A DNA stretch of 64,000 nucleotides from Salipiger marinus (GTDB lineage Bacteria; Pseudomonadota; Alphaproteobacteria; Rhodobacterales; Rhodobacteraceae), in assembly GCF_900100085.1 (NCBI RefSeq), contig NZ_FNEJ01000016.1, positions 1 to 64,000 on the forward strand, given 5' to 3'. Shown in pieces: positions 52,050 to 61,717 of this stretch. Positions within the stretch are counted from its first letter, which is position 1, and every line of letters begins with the position of its first letter. Position numbers and translations under genes: made by a program. Under the pieces are notes generated by a model. It searched no databases. It was not told where the DNA came from and saw only the letters and a list, made by a program, of their open reading frames with translations.

Positions 52050-52790
52050 TTGAAAATTTCTGTTGTGACGGCCGTCTTCAACCGTGAGGTTACCATTGCG
52101 GAGGCCATCGAAAGCGTCGCCAGCCAGACCTATCCGAATGTGGAACACGTCATTCAGGACGGCGAATCGAAGGATGGCACGCTGGCGGTGATCGCCCGTG
52201 TCGCCGGGCCGGAAGTGTCGCTGCAGAGCGCGCGCGATACGGGGATTTATGACGGCATCAACAAGGGCATTTCCCGCACCACCGGCGATGTCGTGGGGCT
52301 GATGCATTCCGATGACCTGTTTGCCAGCCCGCATGTTCTGGACCGCGTCGCCGAGGCGATGGCCGATCCGGCGGTCGACGGGGTCTATGGCGATCTCGAT
52401 TACGTGGCCGAACAGGATACCAGCCGCATCATCCGCAAATGGCGCTCGGGCTCCTATGACCCGACAAAGCTGCGCCGGGGCTGGATGCCGCCGCATCCCA
52501 CGCTCTATCTGCGGCGCGAGATCTTCGACCGCTGGGGGCTTTATGACACCTCCTTCCGGATCGCGGCGGATTACGATGCCATGCTGCGCTATCTCTCCAA
52601 GGGGGAGATCCGGCTCGCCTATGTGCCGGAGGTTTTCGTGAAGATGCGCGTGGGGGGAGAAAGCAACAAATCCCTCTCCCGGATCCTGAAGAAGAGCCGG
52701 GAAGACTATCGCGCCCTGAAAGGCAATGGTGTAGGCGGGCTTGGAGCCCTTGCCATGAAGAACCTGTCCAAGATCCAGCAATTTTTCTGA
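52050..52790 (+). CDS. family 2 glycosyltransferase
   Basis: 246 residues from a TTG (52050) giving (M)[43 protein letters not shown], the canonical GT2 N-terminus; the upstream open frame has no homologous sequence. The nucleotide-sugar site is [11 protein letters not shown] (SDD as DXD), and acceptor-side motifs [36 protein letters not shown] follow. No membrane segments. It begins a run with gmd (11 bases later) and fcl, so its donor could be GDP-fucose or a related sugar; this is inference. Confidence 0.85.
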   Translation: MKISVVTAVFNREVTIAEAIESVASQTYPNVEHVIQDGESKDGTLAVIARVAGPEVSLQSARDTGIYDGINKGISRTTGDVVGLMHSDDLFASPHVLDRVAEAMADPAVDGVYGDLDYVAEQDTSRIIRKWRSGSYDPTKLRRGWMPPHPTLYLRREIFDRWGLYDTSFRIAADYDAMLRYLSKGEIRLAYVPEVFVKMRVGGESNKSLSRILKKSREDYRALKGNGVGGLGALAMKNLSKIQQFF

Positions 52791-52801
52791 GAATTGAGAC
52801 C

Positions 52802-53923
52802 ATGACAAAACGCGCACTCATCACCGGCGTCACGGGCCAGGACGGCTCCTATCTTGCGGAATTCCTGCTGGAAAAAGGCTACGAGGTCCATGGCATCAAG
52901 CGCCGGGCCTCGCTGTTCAACACCGGCCGGATCGATCACATCTATCAGGATCCGCATGAGCCCGCCCCCAAGCTGAAGCTGCATTACGGCGATCTGACGG
53001 ATTCCTCGAACCTCACGCGGATCCTTCAGGAAGTGCAGCCCGACGAGGTCTACAACCTCGGGGCGCAGAGCCATGTGGCGGTGAGCTTCGAGGCTCCCGA
53101 ATATACCGCCGATGTCGATGCCATGGGAACGCTGCGCCTGCTGGAGGCGATCCGCTTCCTCGGTCTGGAAAAGAAGACCCGCTTCTATCAGGCCTCGACC
53201 TCGGAGCTTTACGGGCTGGTGCAGGAAATCCCCCAGCGCGAGACGACGCCCTTCCACCCGCGCAGCCCCTATGCCGTGGCGAAGATGTATGCCTACTGGA
53301 TCACGGTGAACTACCGCGAGGCCTATGGCATGTATGCCTGCAACGGCATCCTGTTCAACCACGAGAGCCCGCGCCGCGGCGAGACCTTCGTGACCCGCAA
53401 GATCACCCGCGGCCTTGCCAATATCGCGCAGGGGCTGGAGCAGTGTCTGTATATGGGCAATATCGACTCCCTGCGCGACTGGGGCCATGCCAAGGATTAC
53501 GTGCGCATGCAGTGGATGATGCTGCAGCAGGAGGTGGCGGAGGATTTTGTCATCGCCACCGGCGTGCAGTATTCGGTGCGCGAGTTCATCACCTGGTCGG
53601 CGCAGGAGCTTGGCATTGAACTCACCTTCTCCGGCGAGGGCGTGGAGGAGATCGCCACCGTCACGGCGGTGAGCGGCGACCGGGCGCCGGCGGTCAAGCC
53701 CGGCGACGTGCTGATGCGCATCGATCCGCGCTATTTCCGCCCCGCCGAGGTGGAGACCCTGCTGGGGGATCCCGCCAAGGCCAAGGAGGTGCTGGGCTGG
53801 GTGCCCGAGATCACCGCGCAGGAAATGTGCGCCGAGATGGTCACCGAGGATCTCAAGACCGCCCGCCGTCACGCCCTGCTCAAGGAACATGGCTACGAGC
53901 TGCCCGTGGCGCTGGAGGGCTGA
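52802..53923 (+). CDS. gmd: GDP-mannose 4,6-dehydratase
   Basis: Converts GDP-mannose to GDP-4-keto-6-deoxymannose. 373 residues with NADP-binding [31 protein letters not shown] (7-37), [52 protein letters not shown], catalytic STSELYG and [45 protein letters not shown]. The length is normal. The stop is three bases before the fcl start (TGA GCG ATG), indicating coupled expression. Confidence 0.97.
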   Translation: MTKRALITGVTGQDGSYLAEFLLEKGYEVHGIKRRASLFNTGRIDHIYQDPHEPAPKLKLHYGDLTDSSNLTRILQEVQPDEVYNLGAQSHVAVSFEAPEYTADVDAMGTLRLLEAIRFLGLEKKTRFYQASTSELYGLVQEIPQRETTPFHPRSPYAVAKMYAYWITVNYREAYGMYACNGILFNHESPRRGETFVTRKITRGLANIAQGLEQCLYMGNIDSLRDWGHAKDYVRMQWMMLQQEVAEDFVIATGVQYSVREFITWSAQELGIELTFSGEGVEEIATVTAVSGDRAPAVKPGDVLMRIDPRYFRPAEVETLLGDPAKAKEVLGWVPEITAQEMCAEMVTEDLKTARRHALLKEHGYELPVALEG

Positions 53924-53926
53924 GCG

Positions 53927-54898
53927 ATGAAGGTCTATGTGGCGGGCCATCGCGGCATGGTGGGCGGCGCGATCACGCGCCGTCTGGAGGCGCGGCGCGC
54001 GGCGGGCGAGGAGATCACGCTGGTCACACGCACCAGCGCCGAGCTGGACCTGACCGATCAGGCGGCGGTGCGTGATTTCTTCGAGGCCGAGCGCCCCGAT
54101 GTGGTGATCCTCGCGGCGGCCAAGGTCGGCGGCATCCTTGCCAATAACAGCTATCCCGCGCAGTTCATCTATGAAAACCTGATGATCGAATGCAACGTGA
54201 TCCATCAGGCCTATGCCGCGGGGGTCACCCGGCTGCTGCAGCTGGGATCAAGCTGCATCTATCCCAAGGCGGTGCCCCAGCCGATGCGCGAGGACGCGCT
54301 GCTGACCGGCACGCTGGAGCCCACGAACGAGCCCTATGCCGTGGCCAAGATCGCCGGGATCAAGCTCTGCGAAAGCTACAACCGGCAATATGGCGTCGAT
54401 TACCGCTCGGTGATGCCGACCAATCTCTACGGGCCGGGCGACAATTTCCACCCCGAGAACTCCCATGTGCTGCCCGCCCTGATCCGGCGCTTCCACGAAG
54501 CCGCGCAGGAGGGACGGGACGAGGTGGTGATCTGGGGCTCGGGCAAGCCCATGCGGGAATTCCTGCATGTGGATGACATGGCCGAGGCTTCGCTGTTTGT
54601 GCTCGACCTCGACAAGGCCAGCTACGAGGCCAATACCGACCCGATGCTCAGCCATATCAATGTCGGTTCCGGCACGGATGTGAGCATTCTCGACCTTGCC
54701 CGGATGGTGGCCCGGATCACCGGGTTTGAGGGCAGGATCGTCACAGATCCGTCAAAGCCCGATGGTACGATGCGCAAGCTGATGGATGTCAGCCGCCTCA
54801 AGGAGATGGGCTGGACCGCGTCGAAAGGCTTGCACGAGGGCATTGATGAGACCTACAGCTGGTTTCTTGATCACCAAAATGATTTCCGTGCGAAGTGA
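53927..54898 (+). CDS. fcl: GDP-L-fucose synthase
   Basis: Epimerase-reductase that completes GDP-L-fucose synthesis from the Gmd product with NADPH. 323 residues: [12 protein letters not shown] (5-16), [75 protein letters not shown] (catalytic Tyr and Lys in YAVAK), [27 protein letters not shown] and [13 protein letters not shown]. The last gene of the GT2-gmd-fcl run; an IS5-type remnant lies directly after its stop. Confidence 0.97.
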   Translation: MKVYVAGHRGMVGGAITRRLEARRAAGEEITLVTRTSAELDLTDQAAVRDFFEAERPDVVILAAAKVGGILANNSYPAQFIYENLMIECNVIHQAYAAGVTRLLQLGSSCIYPKAVPQPMREDALLTGTLEPTNEPYAVAKIAGIKLCESYNRQYGVDYRSVMPTNLYGPGDNFHPENSHVLPALIRRFHEAAQEGRDEVVIWGSGKPMREFLHVDDMAEASLFVLDLDKASYEANTDPMLSHINVGSGTDVSILDLARMVARITGFEGRIVTDPSKPDGTMRKLMDVSRLKEMGWTASKGLHEGIDETYSWFLDHQNDFRAK

Positions 54899-54904
54899 GA
54901 GAGC

Positions 54905-55195
54905 TACCCATTAGCTTCAGGCAGTGCAGTTTCGTCTCAGCGCGACCTCGGCGGTGATAGCTGGTCCATTTTCGCCAGATCGCGAAGCGGAGGTATTTTG
55001 ATGCGCGCGAAAAATCGCTTCGGACAATCGTCCCAGGCATTCGTGACTTCCACGGTTTGGCGTTCTTGCGCAGCGGTATAATGGGACGGGCGCCTCGTTC
55101 GAGCGACGGCGCCATGGGGCCTGCGCGTGTCGGAGGCCTTATAGGCGGTGATCTAGCCGATTTTCGGTCCGACGTGATTTGGAGCATCGGCATGG
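54905..55195 (-). pseudogene. IS5-type transposase remnant
   Basis: The minus strand holds part of an IS5-family transposase: RPIIPLRKNAKPWKSRMPGTIVRSDFSRASKYLRFAIWRKWTSYHRRGRAETKLHCLKLMG, where RKNAKPWK and YHRRxRxETKxHCxKLxG are family signatures and the Glu of RAETK is the likely catalytic residue. Before it the frame is disturbed (PMLQITSDRKSARSPPIRPP resembles the family only out of frame). Both element ends and the rest of the gene are missing. It marks an old insertion at the border between the gmd-fcl and flippase modules. Confidence 0.65.
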
Positions 55196-55577
55196 AGTTA
55201 GGCTACGAGATTTCTAGCCGATAGATCAGCTGCAGCGCCTGTCTTTCAGGTGTTTTCGGCCGTCAGGTCGGGTCGTTGACCTATAAAGGGAGTTAGATAG
55301 GTGCAGAACCTTGTCAGTAGATTGGGCATATGCTCATATGCCACGGAACTAAGAGCTGACCATCGCTTGACAGCTCCGCTGATCCCGTGACAAGGGAAAG
55401 CTAACTGACGACTCGTAGTAATTCGAAGACGAGCGTAAGTTTGAAAAAATAGGCGATAACAGCACCCTATTGGAGATTTGGCATGGAATGGAGGCGCATC
55501 GTGGCATGGCATCTCCTGTGCGTAGAGGGGGTGTTGATGGCTAGCTTGATATCCCAGTATACTAGTTTGGTAGCTTC
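55196..55577. other. intergenic region before the flippase gene
   Basis: About 380 bases with no recognised gene; the open frame on the minus strand at 55246-55512 has no familiar sequence. It lies beside an IS5 remnant and may be further insertion debris plus the flippase promoter. Confidence 0.4.
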
Positions 55578-56852
55578 ATGCAGAGATGGGCAGTTCTACT
55601 GCATCTCAACAACATGAAGTCACTTTTAACCTTCGTGGCGGGGATCATGTCCGTCCGGTTGGCGGTAATCCTTCTATCGCTTGCACAGACGACCCTCTGG
55701 GCGGCTGTTCTGGGTCTTGATGCGTTCGGCATCACCTCTGCCTACCTCGGCGCGCAGGCGATGGCGAGCCTTCTGGGGCGCTTGGGATCAGACAATCTGA
55801 TAGTGCGGGACTACAAGAGGGATCCTCTGTTTTGCGCCCACTTTCCGGGCTTTCTGGTTGCCGTTGCAGGAATGTCCCTTGTCGCCGGGCTGACAGTACT
55901 TGCGGTGGTGACATTGTTGGTTTTTCGCACTTGGCAAGGACCGGAAAGCGTTGTGTTCGTGCTGTTTGTCATCGGGTTTAATTTGTCGCTTGTTTTGTCG
56001 CGTATCATGATTGCACGGAAACAACCTACTCTTGCCTCGTTCTTGAGCAATGCACTGCCGATGGCGATCAGTACTGGGCTCTTTGCAGTTGCGGCTCCCG
56101 CACTGGACAGGTTGCCAATTTCCGGTCCGACCCTAGCGATCGGTTTCTTCGCGGTCGGCCATTACTTTGCCGCCCTGACCAGTGCGATATGGCTACGTGG
56201 CTTCCTCAGGGACTGCCTGCGAGAAAGACGGGCCAATCCACAACGCGTCAGGATCCTATTCGGTCCCGAGCAATGGTATTTCCTAGGATATCAAAGCATG
56301 GGCATGGCGCGCAGTCATGGGGTGACATTGGCGATTGCCGCTATTTTCGGCCCGACCGCGACGGGTGTTTTTGCCTTGGCCAACCGCTTCGGAGGCCTGT
56401 TGACCTATCTCAACGAGCCTGCACGGCTGTTTACCATGCCCAGAGTTGCGGACAAGAGTATGGAACAGGTTCGGCGTCTATATTTCAGGATGTTATGGCT
56501 GAATGCCGCGCTGGGAATAACCGGAATAGCCTTTCTGATCGGGCTTTACCTTTTGGTCAGTCCACCGTTCCCGACCGACCCGCCCTTTCCGCTTTATACC
56601 TTGATAATCATGGCAGGCGCGGCCTTCAACCTCTTTGTCGGGCCAGTTGGGATCATTCTTGCAATGAGCGGCAACGAGCGGAACAACTTCTTCGCCAACA
56701 TCGTCGGGCTTGTCCTCGTCATTGGTTGCATTGCTCTAGCTGCCATGACAGACACTGTCGTAATTGCCGTGATCAGCGTGGCGGCATCGAGCGTTGTAAT
56801 CAATCTTATCAACATATTAAAACTTCTAAAAATCATGAGAGGCTCGCAATGA
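55578..56852 (+). CDS. polysaccharide flippase-like membrane protein
   Basis: 424 residues with about twelve hydrophobic segments, fitting a Wzx/MOP-type transporter that flips lipid-linked repeat units across the inner membrane: SVRLAVILLSLAQTTLWAAVLG, FLVAVAGMSLVAGLTVLAVVTLLVF, VFVLFVIGFNLSLVLSRIMIARKQP, and GVTLAIAAIFGPTATGVFALANRFGGL, with a second half ending in IAVISVAASSVVINLINILKLL. The start at 55578 (MQRWAVLL) or 55614 (MKSLLTF) is uncertain; neither has a clear ribosome site, and the second matches family N-termini better. GC and codon bias are lower than in the 6-44 kb region. No polymerase (Wzy) is recognised beside it. Confidence 0.75.
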   Translation: MQRWAVLLHLNNMKSLLTFVAGIMSVRLAVILLSLAQTTLWAAVLGLDAFGITSAYLGAQAMASLLGRLGSDNLIVRDYKRDPLFCAHFPGFLVAVAGMSLVAGLTVLAVVTLLVFRTWQGPESVVFVLFVIGFNLSLVLSRIMIARKQPTLASFLSNALPMAISTGLFAVAAPALDRLPISGPTLAIGFFAVGHYFAALTSAIWLRGFLRDCLRERRANPQRVRILFGPEQWYFLGYQSMGMARSHGVTLAIAAIFGPTATGVFALANRFGGLLTYLNEPARLFTMPRVADKSMEQVRRLYFRMLWLNAALGITGIAFLIGLYLLVSPPFPTDPPFPLYTLIIMAGAAFNLFVGPVGIILAMSGNERNNFFANIVGLVLVIGCIALAAMTDTVVIAVISVAASSVVINLINILKLLKIMRGSQ

Positions 56853-56952
56853 GCGCTTACCACTTCATAGCGCGACACAGCGGAAATTCTTGTTTCGGTG
56901 CAGCGAATCCGGTTCGAGTTATCGCGGCTTGGCGGAACTATGCGGCTAACCA

Positions 56953-57918
56953 ATGATAGATTTACCTGAAATCCAACCAGTTTTCATCGGCGCCTGCCCC
57001 AGAAGCGGGACGACATTCCTTGGTGACCGGCTAGGTGCTCTGCTGAACGGTCGCGTGACCCCTGAATCTCAGTTCAAGCGTCAGGTTCTCATGGCTCTTC
57101 GCGACAAGAACACTGAACGTGCTGTCGCGATCCTTGAAAACCATTATACCTACCGACTGTGGACCAAGCGTCCAAGCCGTGCTGCGCTTTTGGCCTGCGA
57201 CACTCCGTCCGAATTTTTTGCCAAACTTGTTTTTCCGGACGGCCTCAAACCGGGCGAGGTGCCGGTCTGGATTGACCATACCCCGATCAACCTCGATAAT
57301 TTTTCTCTGTTGCGCGATGCCTTTCCGAAAGCGCGCTTCATCAGTCTGGTGCGAGACGGGCGGGCGGTATTCTCTTCTGTACGTAAGCTCGAGTGGGGAC
57401 CGACAACTCCCATACAGGCGGCCTCTTGGTGGGCAGCCCGCACCGCACCGGGGCTTGCCGCCAGCCTGACCTATCCAGAACTGTGCATGACTGTGCATTA
57501 CGAGGATCTGGTGTGCGGTAATCCTGACAACTGGACGAAGCTGTTGCGTTTCGTCAGCGAAGATGACACCCGTATGGTCACCATTGAGGATCTGGCCAAA
57601 CAGAGTGGGTTCGATGTGCCGGAATTCACCAAGCACCAGCACGCTCTAGTTGGTGCAGCTCCAAGCGTAACTAGGGCTGAGGCTTGGCGTCATGACTTGA
57701 GTCCGCGTGAGATAGAGCTCTTCGAGGTTAACGCCGGAGCCTTGCTTGACACTCTGGGCTATGATCGTGAGTACCAGTTCCCGCGCTATGCCTCGCGTGG
57801 TGAGATGATCCGCATGGGGGAATGGCCGGTCCGGATCACGGCACAGGTCCTGACACGCATCCGGCTGGCGCGACGCTGGCGCAAGGTGAAAGATCCGGCA
57901 AAGGATGCCTCGAAATGA
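56953..57918 (+). CDS. sulfotransferase
   Basis: 321 residues with the clearest sulfotransferase motifs of the window: VFIGACPRSGTTFLGDRLG (about 11-29; 5'-phosphosulfate loop with CPRSGTT) and ARFISLVRDGRAVFSSVRKLEW (3'-phosphate site, RDGRAVFSS). VHYEDLVCGNPD and a C-terminal WRHDLSPREIELFEVNAGALLDTLGY are also typical. Soluble, no signal. The stop overlaps the start of a second sulfotransferase by four bases, and the flippase gene is 100 bases upstream. Acceptor unknown; a glycan is most likely from the context. Confidence 0.88.
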   Translation: MIDLPEIQPVFIGACPRSGTTFLGDRLGALLNGRVTPESQFKRQVLMALRDKNTERAVAILENHYTYRLWTKRPSRAALLACDTPSEFFAKLVFPDGLKPGEVPVWIDHTPINLDNFSLLRDAFPKARFISLVRDGRAVFSSVRKLEWGPTTPIQAASWWAARTAPGLAASLTYPELCMTVHYEDLVCGNPDNWTKLLRFVSEDDTRMVTIEDLAKQSGFDVPEFTKHQHALVGAAPSVTRAEAWRHDLSPREIELFEVNAGALLDTLGYDREYQFPRYASRGEMIRMGEWPVRITAQVLTRIRLARRWRKVKDPAKDASK

Positions 57919-58790
57919 GTAGGCAGAATACCTTCTTGCTGGGGCTTGGGGCGCAGAAGGCCGGCTCCACTTGGGCCCAAGACTACATGGCGCAGGATCC
58001 TGTCGCCGATTTCGGCCCAATCAAGGAATACCACGTTTGGGATGTTTTGCACCTGCCGCATGCGCAGCATTTCGACCGACGCACCCGTAATCCGATGCGA
58101 AGCAAGGCCGAAGCTACGCTACGCAGGCTGCTGGGCAAGGGGCCGGACGTGGCTGGTATCCGGGGGGCGCTGCAGACCGCGCCCCGAGACTATTTCGACT
58201 TTTTCACCACGCTGCTCGACCGCCCCGGCATCACTCTGACTGGTGACATCACGCCGCTTTACGCTGGCTTGCCCCCAGAAGTCCTGAAGCAAATCCGCGA
58301 CGGTTTCGAGGCGCGCGGAATCGCTGTACGCGCGCTGTTCCTGATGCGTGACCCGGTCAGCCGCTGCGTTTCGGCCGCGCAGATGAATCGCCGGAAAAGC
58401 GACCGCAATGAAGGCGTCCCCACGGGTGGGACGCTCGACGAGGCGGTTTTGGCCTATGCGCAAAGTCCTCAGGCGCGTTTGCGAGGCGATTATCGCCATA
58501 CGGTGGAGAGCCTGCGCGCTGTATTCCCCGAACAGGCTCTGTATTTCGGCCTCTACGAAACGATGTTCACACTCGATTCTTTGGCCGCCTTGTCGCGCTT
58601 TGCCGGCGTCTCTCTGCGCCCTGAGCTGGCCAGACGTAGGGTGAACGCTTTCCGTAAAAGCGAAGGTGTTTCGGAAAGAACCCGCGCTAATCTGCGCGAT
58701 ATCTTGGAGCCGGAGTATGCTTTCTGCCTGCAGGCTTTTCCGGAAACAGCCAATCATTGGATGAGAAAAGATGCACCGAGCCACAGCTGA
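57915..58790 (+). CDS. sulfotransferase
   Basis: 291 residues from the ATG at 57915, inside the upstream stop (ATGA). Motifs: FLLGLGAQKAGSTWAQDYMAQDP (5'-phosphosulfate loop with QKAGSTW), GDITPLYAGLPPEVLKQI, and VRALFLMRDPVSRCVSAAQMNRR (3'-phosphate site). It resembles the C-terminal extension of the KpsT fusion at 10704, including GDITPLY versus CDFTPAY and MRDPVSR versus LRDPVTR, but keeps the loop lysine that the fusion lacks. Translationally coupled to the preceding sulfotransferase. Confidence 0.85.
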   Translation: MSRQNTFLLGLGAQKAGSTWAQDYMAQDPVADFGPIKEYHVWDVLHLPHAQHFDRRTRNPMRSKAEATLRRLLGKGPDVAGIRGALQTAPRDYFDFFTTLLDRPGITLTGDITPLYAGLPPEVLKQIRDGFEARGIAVRALFLMRDPVSRCVSAAQMNRRKSDRNEGVPTGGTLDEAVLAYAQSPQARLRGDYRHTVESLRAVFPEQALYFGLYETMFTLDSLAALSRFAGVSLRPELARRRVNAFRKSEGVSERTRANLRDILEPEYAFCLQAFPETANHWMRKDAPSHS

Positions 58791-58871
58791 TATTCCGTTG
58801 CCGCGCATAGCTACGCGGCCGGTTCCGTCGGTTTTCGGTAGCTGAATATCAACTCAGGAGAAGATATAGGC

Positions 58872-60050
58872 ATGCAACGTATTCGGATCGTTTCCGCCGT
58901 GTACCCGCGGCCATGGTTGCCTGAGTCCGGGCGGTATGCCGCTAACCTCGCCGAAGACTGGAGCACCCGAGGTCTCGCTATCGATGTCGTGACGTCGTCC
59001 ACGCTTTCCGAACGACTCAAGACCGCGCGGCGCACCCGAGAGGACGTGGCGATCCCCGGAGTCTCGGTGGACATGGTGCATACGCTAGGGACGCCGTTCG
59101 GCAGGTTACTGCCCGACGCTTTGCGTAATGTGCTGGACATCCGTGACAGCGGCCGGATGGGTGCCGCCATGCTGAAAGGTCAACGTCCGGATCTGATATA
59201 CGCGCAGTTTGCGGCGGCCGGGCGCCACGCGCGCAGAGCTAGCGCGACCCTGAAGGTGCCCTACGTGGTCGATCTAGGCGAATCTAACAGTCTACTTGAG
59301 GGGCGCGACGGGGTTGTTGCGGAAAACCGCCGCGTGCTGAGCAACGCTCTTGGCGCCGTTTGTGTCTCACCGCGCCTGCGGGATGAGGCAATCACACTGG
59401 GGGCCAATCCGGAGCGGGTGAAGCTGGTGCCGAATTATCCCAACTGGGCACGCTTTCGCCCGTTGGACAAGACCGAATGTCGGCAGAAACTGGGTCTGTC
59501 TTCGGACGATTTCATCGTCGTCTACGTTGGCCACTATATCGACCGCAAGGGGGCACCCAGGCTGAACGCCGCGCTGCACAAGATGAAACACCCGGCCAAG
59601 GCGGCCTTTCTCGGGTCCGGGCCGCTGGTGCCGGACTTCGAAGGCGTCATTCACAAAGGCAGCGTCCAGCACGAGGACTTGGCGACCTGGCTTAACGCCG
59701 CTGACGTCCTTGCCTTGCCAACACTGGCAGAAGGCTGCTGCAATGCCATCGCCGAGGCGCTGGCCTGTGCCCTGCCGATCTTGACTTCCGATATTCCTGA
59801 TCTCCAATGGCAGGTTCCAGACAAGGGCGTCATCCTGATTGACCCAAAGGATGTAGATGCTATTGCAGGGGCTCTAGATGAGCTTGCCGCCAATCCCCAA
59901 AAAGTCGCGCAGATGCGCGCCGACCTGCTGGCCGTGGCCGACTTCGAACGTGACAAGAACCGTGCCAATGAAATCCTCTCTTGGATGCAGGCTTGGATCT
60001 CCGAGACAGATGGCTCTGACGGGCAAGCCGCGCTAAGGGCAGGCAAATGA
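58872..60050 (+). CDS. family 4 glycosyltransferase
   Basis: 392 residues, GT-B fold, predicted retaining transferase. The N-terminal half has RIVSAVYPRPWLPESGRYAANLAEDWSTRGLAIDVVTS and later VPYVVDLGESNSLLEG. The C-terminal donor domain has IVVYVGHYIDRKGAPRLNAAL, AAFLGSGPLVPDFEG, VLALPTLAEGCCNAIAEALACALPILTSDIPDLQ (EX7E motif: E..GCCNAIAE) and VILIDPKDVDAIAGALDELAANP. Its stop overlaps the next glycosyltransferase by four bases. Donor and acceptor not determinable. Confidence 0.88.
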   Translation: MQRIRIVSAVYPRPWLPESGRYAANLAEDWSTRGLAIDVVTSSTLSERLKTARRTREDVAIPGVSVDMVHTLGTPFGRLLPDALRNVLDIRDSGRMGAAMLKGQRPDLIYAQFAAAGRHARRASATLKVPYVVDLGESNSLLEGRDGVVAENRRVLSNALGAVCVSPRLRDEAITLGANPERVKLVPNYPNWARFRPLDKTECRQKLGLSSDDFIVVYVGHYIDRKGAPRLNAALHKMKHPAKAAFLGSGPLVPDFEGVIHKGSVQHEDLATWLNAADVLALPTLAEGCCNAIAEALACALPILTSDIPDLQWQVPDKGVILIDPKDVDAIAGALDELAANPQKVAQMRADLLAVADFERDKNRANEILSWMQAWISETDGSDGQAALRAGK

Positions 60051-61183
60051 CTGGTTCTTCCCTCTCTTACACGCCACCACGCATCGCTGTCGTCTACACG
60101 CACTTTCCTCACTACCGCGCGCCTGTTTTCGAGGCCATGTCCCAGAGCGCCGCCTATGACTATACGTTCCACTATGACCCCAAGGGTATAGAAAAGACCA
60201 TTGCCAGTGGGGCTGCCGCCGGAAACCATCACTTTCTGGCGGTGCGCAGTTGGCGCGGTTTGATGTGGCAGGGGGGGGCGCTTGCCTTGGCGCGCGATCC
60301 GAAGGTCGACGGCTTTATCTTTCTAGGCAATCCCTTCATCCTATCTACTTGGGCCGCGGTCACGCTGGCGCGGATGCGTGGCAAACCGGTTTTCTTATGG
60401 ACACATGGCTGGCTGCGACGGGACAGGGGCGCCAAGGCCAGATTGCGGCGGGCCTTTTATAGGTTGGCTGACGGGCTGTTAGTCTATGGCGCCCGTGCGC
60501 GCGAGATCGGGAAGGCGGAGGGTTTTGATCCCGCTCGCATCTATGTCATCAACAATTCTTTGGACTACGCCGCCCAGAAACGTGCTCGGGAGGCTGCCTT
60601 GACCATGCCAGACGCAACCAGATCCGATAAAGATGTGCCGGATAAGCCGTTCTTCCTGAGCGTATCGCGGCTTGTAGACAGCGTCGAACTGGATAAGGCG
60701 ATAGAGGCCATGGCCCGGCTGCCTGCTGACACTGCGCTGGTTGTGGTCGGGGCTGGACCAAAGCGCGAGGCACTGGAAAAGCAGGCCAAGGCGCTGGGAG
60801 TGGACGTGCGGTTTACAGGCGCGATCTATGACGAAACGCGTCTGGCGAGCCTGTTTTTGCAGGCCCGGGCGGTAGTTTCACCGGGAAAGGTCGGATTGCT
60901 AGCCATGCATGCCCTAGCTTATGGCACCCCGGTGATCACCCATGATGATCTAGACCGGCAGATGCCAGAGGTCGAGGCGATTGATGCGGGCGTGACGGGC
61001 GCATTCTTCAAACGCGGCGATGTTGCGGACTTGGCCCGACACATGGGGGAATTTCTTGGGGGGAACACGAAAGAGGCGCGGCGCGCGGCGGCCATTGCCC
61101 GGATCGAAGCGGGCTACACCCCTGAAGCGCAGGTCGTTTATATCACCGCCGCCTTGGACACCAAGATAAAGAGGGTGGGCTGA
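60047..61183 (+). CDS. family 4-like glycosyltransferase
   Basis: 378 residues, GT-B type. Motifs include [167 protein letters not shown]. The usual second Glu region reads [16 protein letters not shown], typical of the O-antigen-type group. Overlaps the previous gene by four bases and the acetyltransferase start by one base (TGATG), so it belongs to one operon. Confidence 0.82.
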   Translation: MTGSSLSYTPPRIAVVYTHFPHYRAPVFEAMSQSAAYDYTFHYDPKGIEKTIASGAAAGNHHFLAVRSWRGLMWQGGALALARDPKVDGFIFLGNPFILSTWAAVTLARMRGKPVFLWTHGWLRRDRGAKARLRRAFYRLADGLLVYGARAREIGKAEGFDPARIYVINNSLDYAAQKRAREAALTMPDATRSDKDVPDKPFFLSVSRLVDSVELDKAIEAMARLPADTALVVVGAGPKREALEKQAKALGVDVRFTGAIYDETRLASLFLQARAVVSPGKVGLLAMHALAYGTPVITHDDLDRQMPEVEAIDAGVTGAFFKRGDVADLARHMGEFLGGNTKEARRAAAIARIEAGYTPEAQVVYITAALDTKIKRVG

Positions 61184-61713
61184 TGTCACTGCGAAATACC
61201 TTGCGACGTGTTCGCATGTTATGGCATCGCCTGCGCTACCGGGCTTGGAATGTACACCCGACTTGCTATCTGGCAAGGAATTCCGCCATCCATGGTTCTC
61301 TGCGCATGGGCCCTTACGGGTATATCGGTCCCCGGTCGGTCGTGCCATCGGGTGTTGTGATGGGCAAATACGTGATGATCGGACCAGAGTTCATGATCAC
61401 CGGTGATGACCATCGTTTCGACGAACCAGGCGTGGCGGTCATCTTCTCAGGGCGTCCTAAACCGAAAGACTGCGTACTGGAGGACGACGTCTGGGTTGGG
61501 GCGCGTGTGACGATCCTGAAAGGCGTCCGCGTGGGTCGAGGTGCCGTGATCGCCGCCGGCGCGGTGGTGACCAAGGACGTGCCTCCCTACATGATCGTCG
61601 GCGGCGTGCCCGCCCGTTCCATCCGTCCGCGCTTTAACGAAGCCGCCCAGGCACAACATGACACCTACCTGGCCCTCCCGCCCCATGAGGGCACCTATTG
61701 TGAGCCGATGTGA
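61183..61713 (+). CDS. hexapeptide-repeat acetyltransferase
   Basis: 176 residues with a left-handed beta-helix ([82 protein letters not shown]), the WcaF/NodL/vat-like O-acetyltransferase group. The catalytic His is probably in DDHRFDEPG (about 69-77). It likely acetylates a glycan residue using acetyl-CoA. Placed between glycosyltransferases and a pyruvyl transferase; starts at the last base of the preceding stop codon. Confidence 0.88.
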   Translation: MSLRNTLRRVRMLWHRLRYRAWNVHPTCYLARNSAIHGSLRMGPYGYIGPRSVVPSGVVMGKYVMIGPEFMITGDDHRFDEPGVAVIFSGRPKPKDCVLEDDVWVGARVTILKGVRVGRGAVIAAGAVVTKDVPPYMIVGGVPARSIRPRFNEAAQAQHDTYLALPPHEGTYCEPM

Positions 61714-61717
61714 TCCC

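Noticed and set aside
55246-55512. A minus-strand frame of 88 codons before the flippase gene
   Set aside because: No recognisable sequence, no ribosome site, and it lies in apparent insertion debris.
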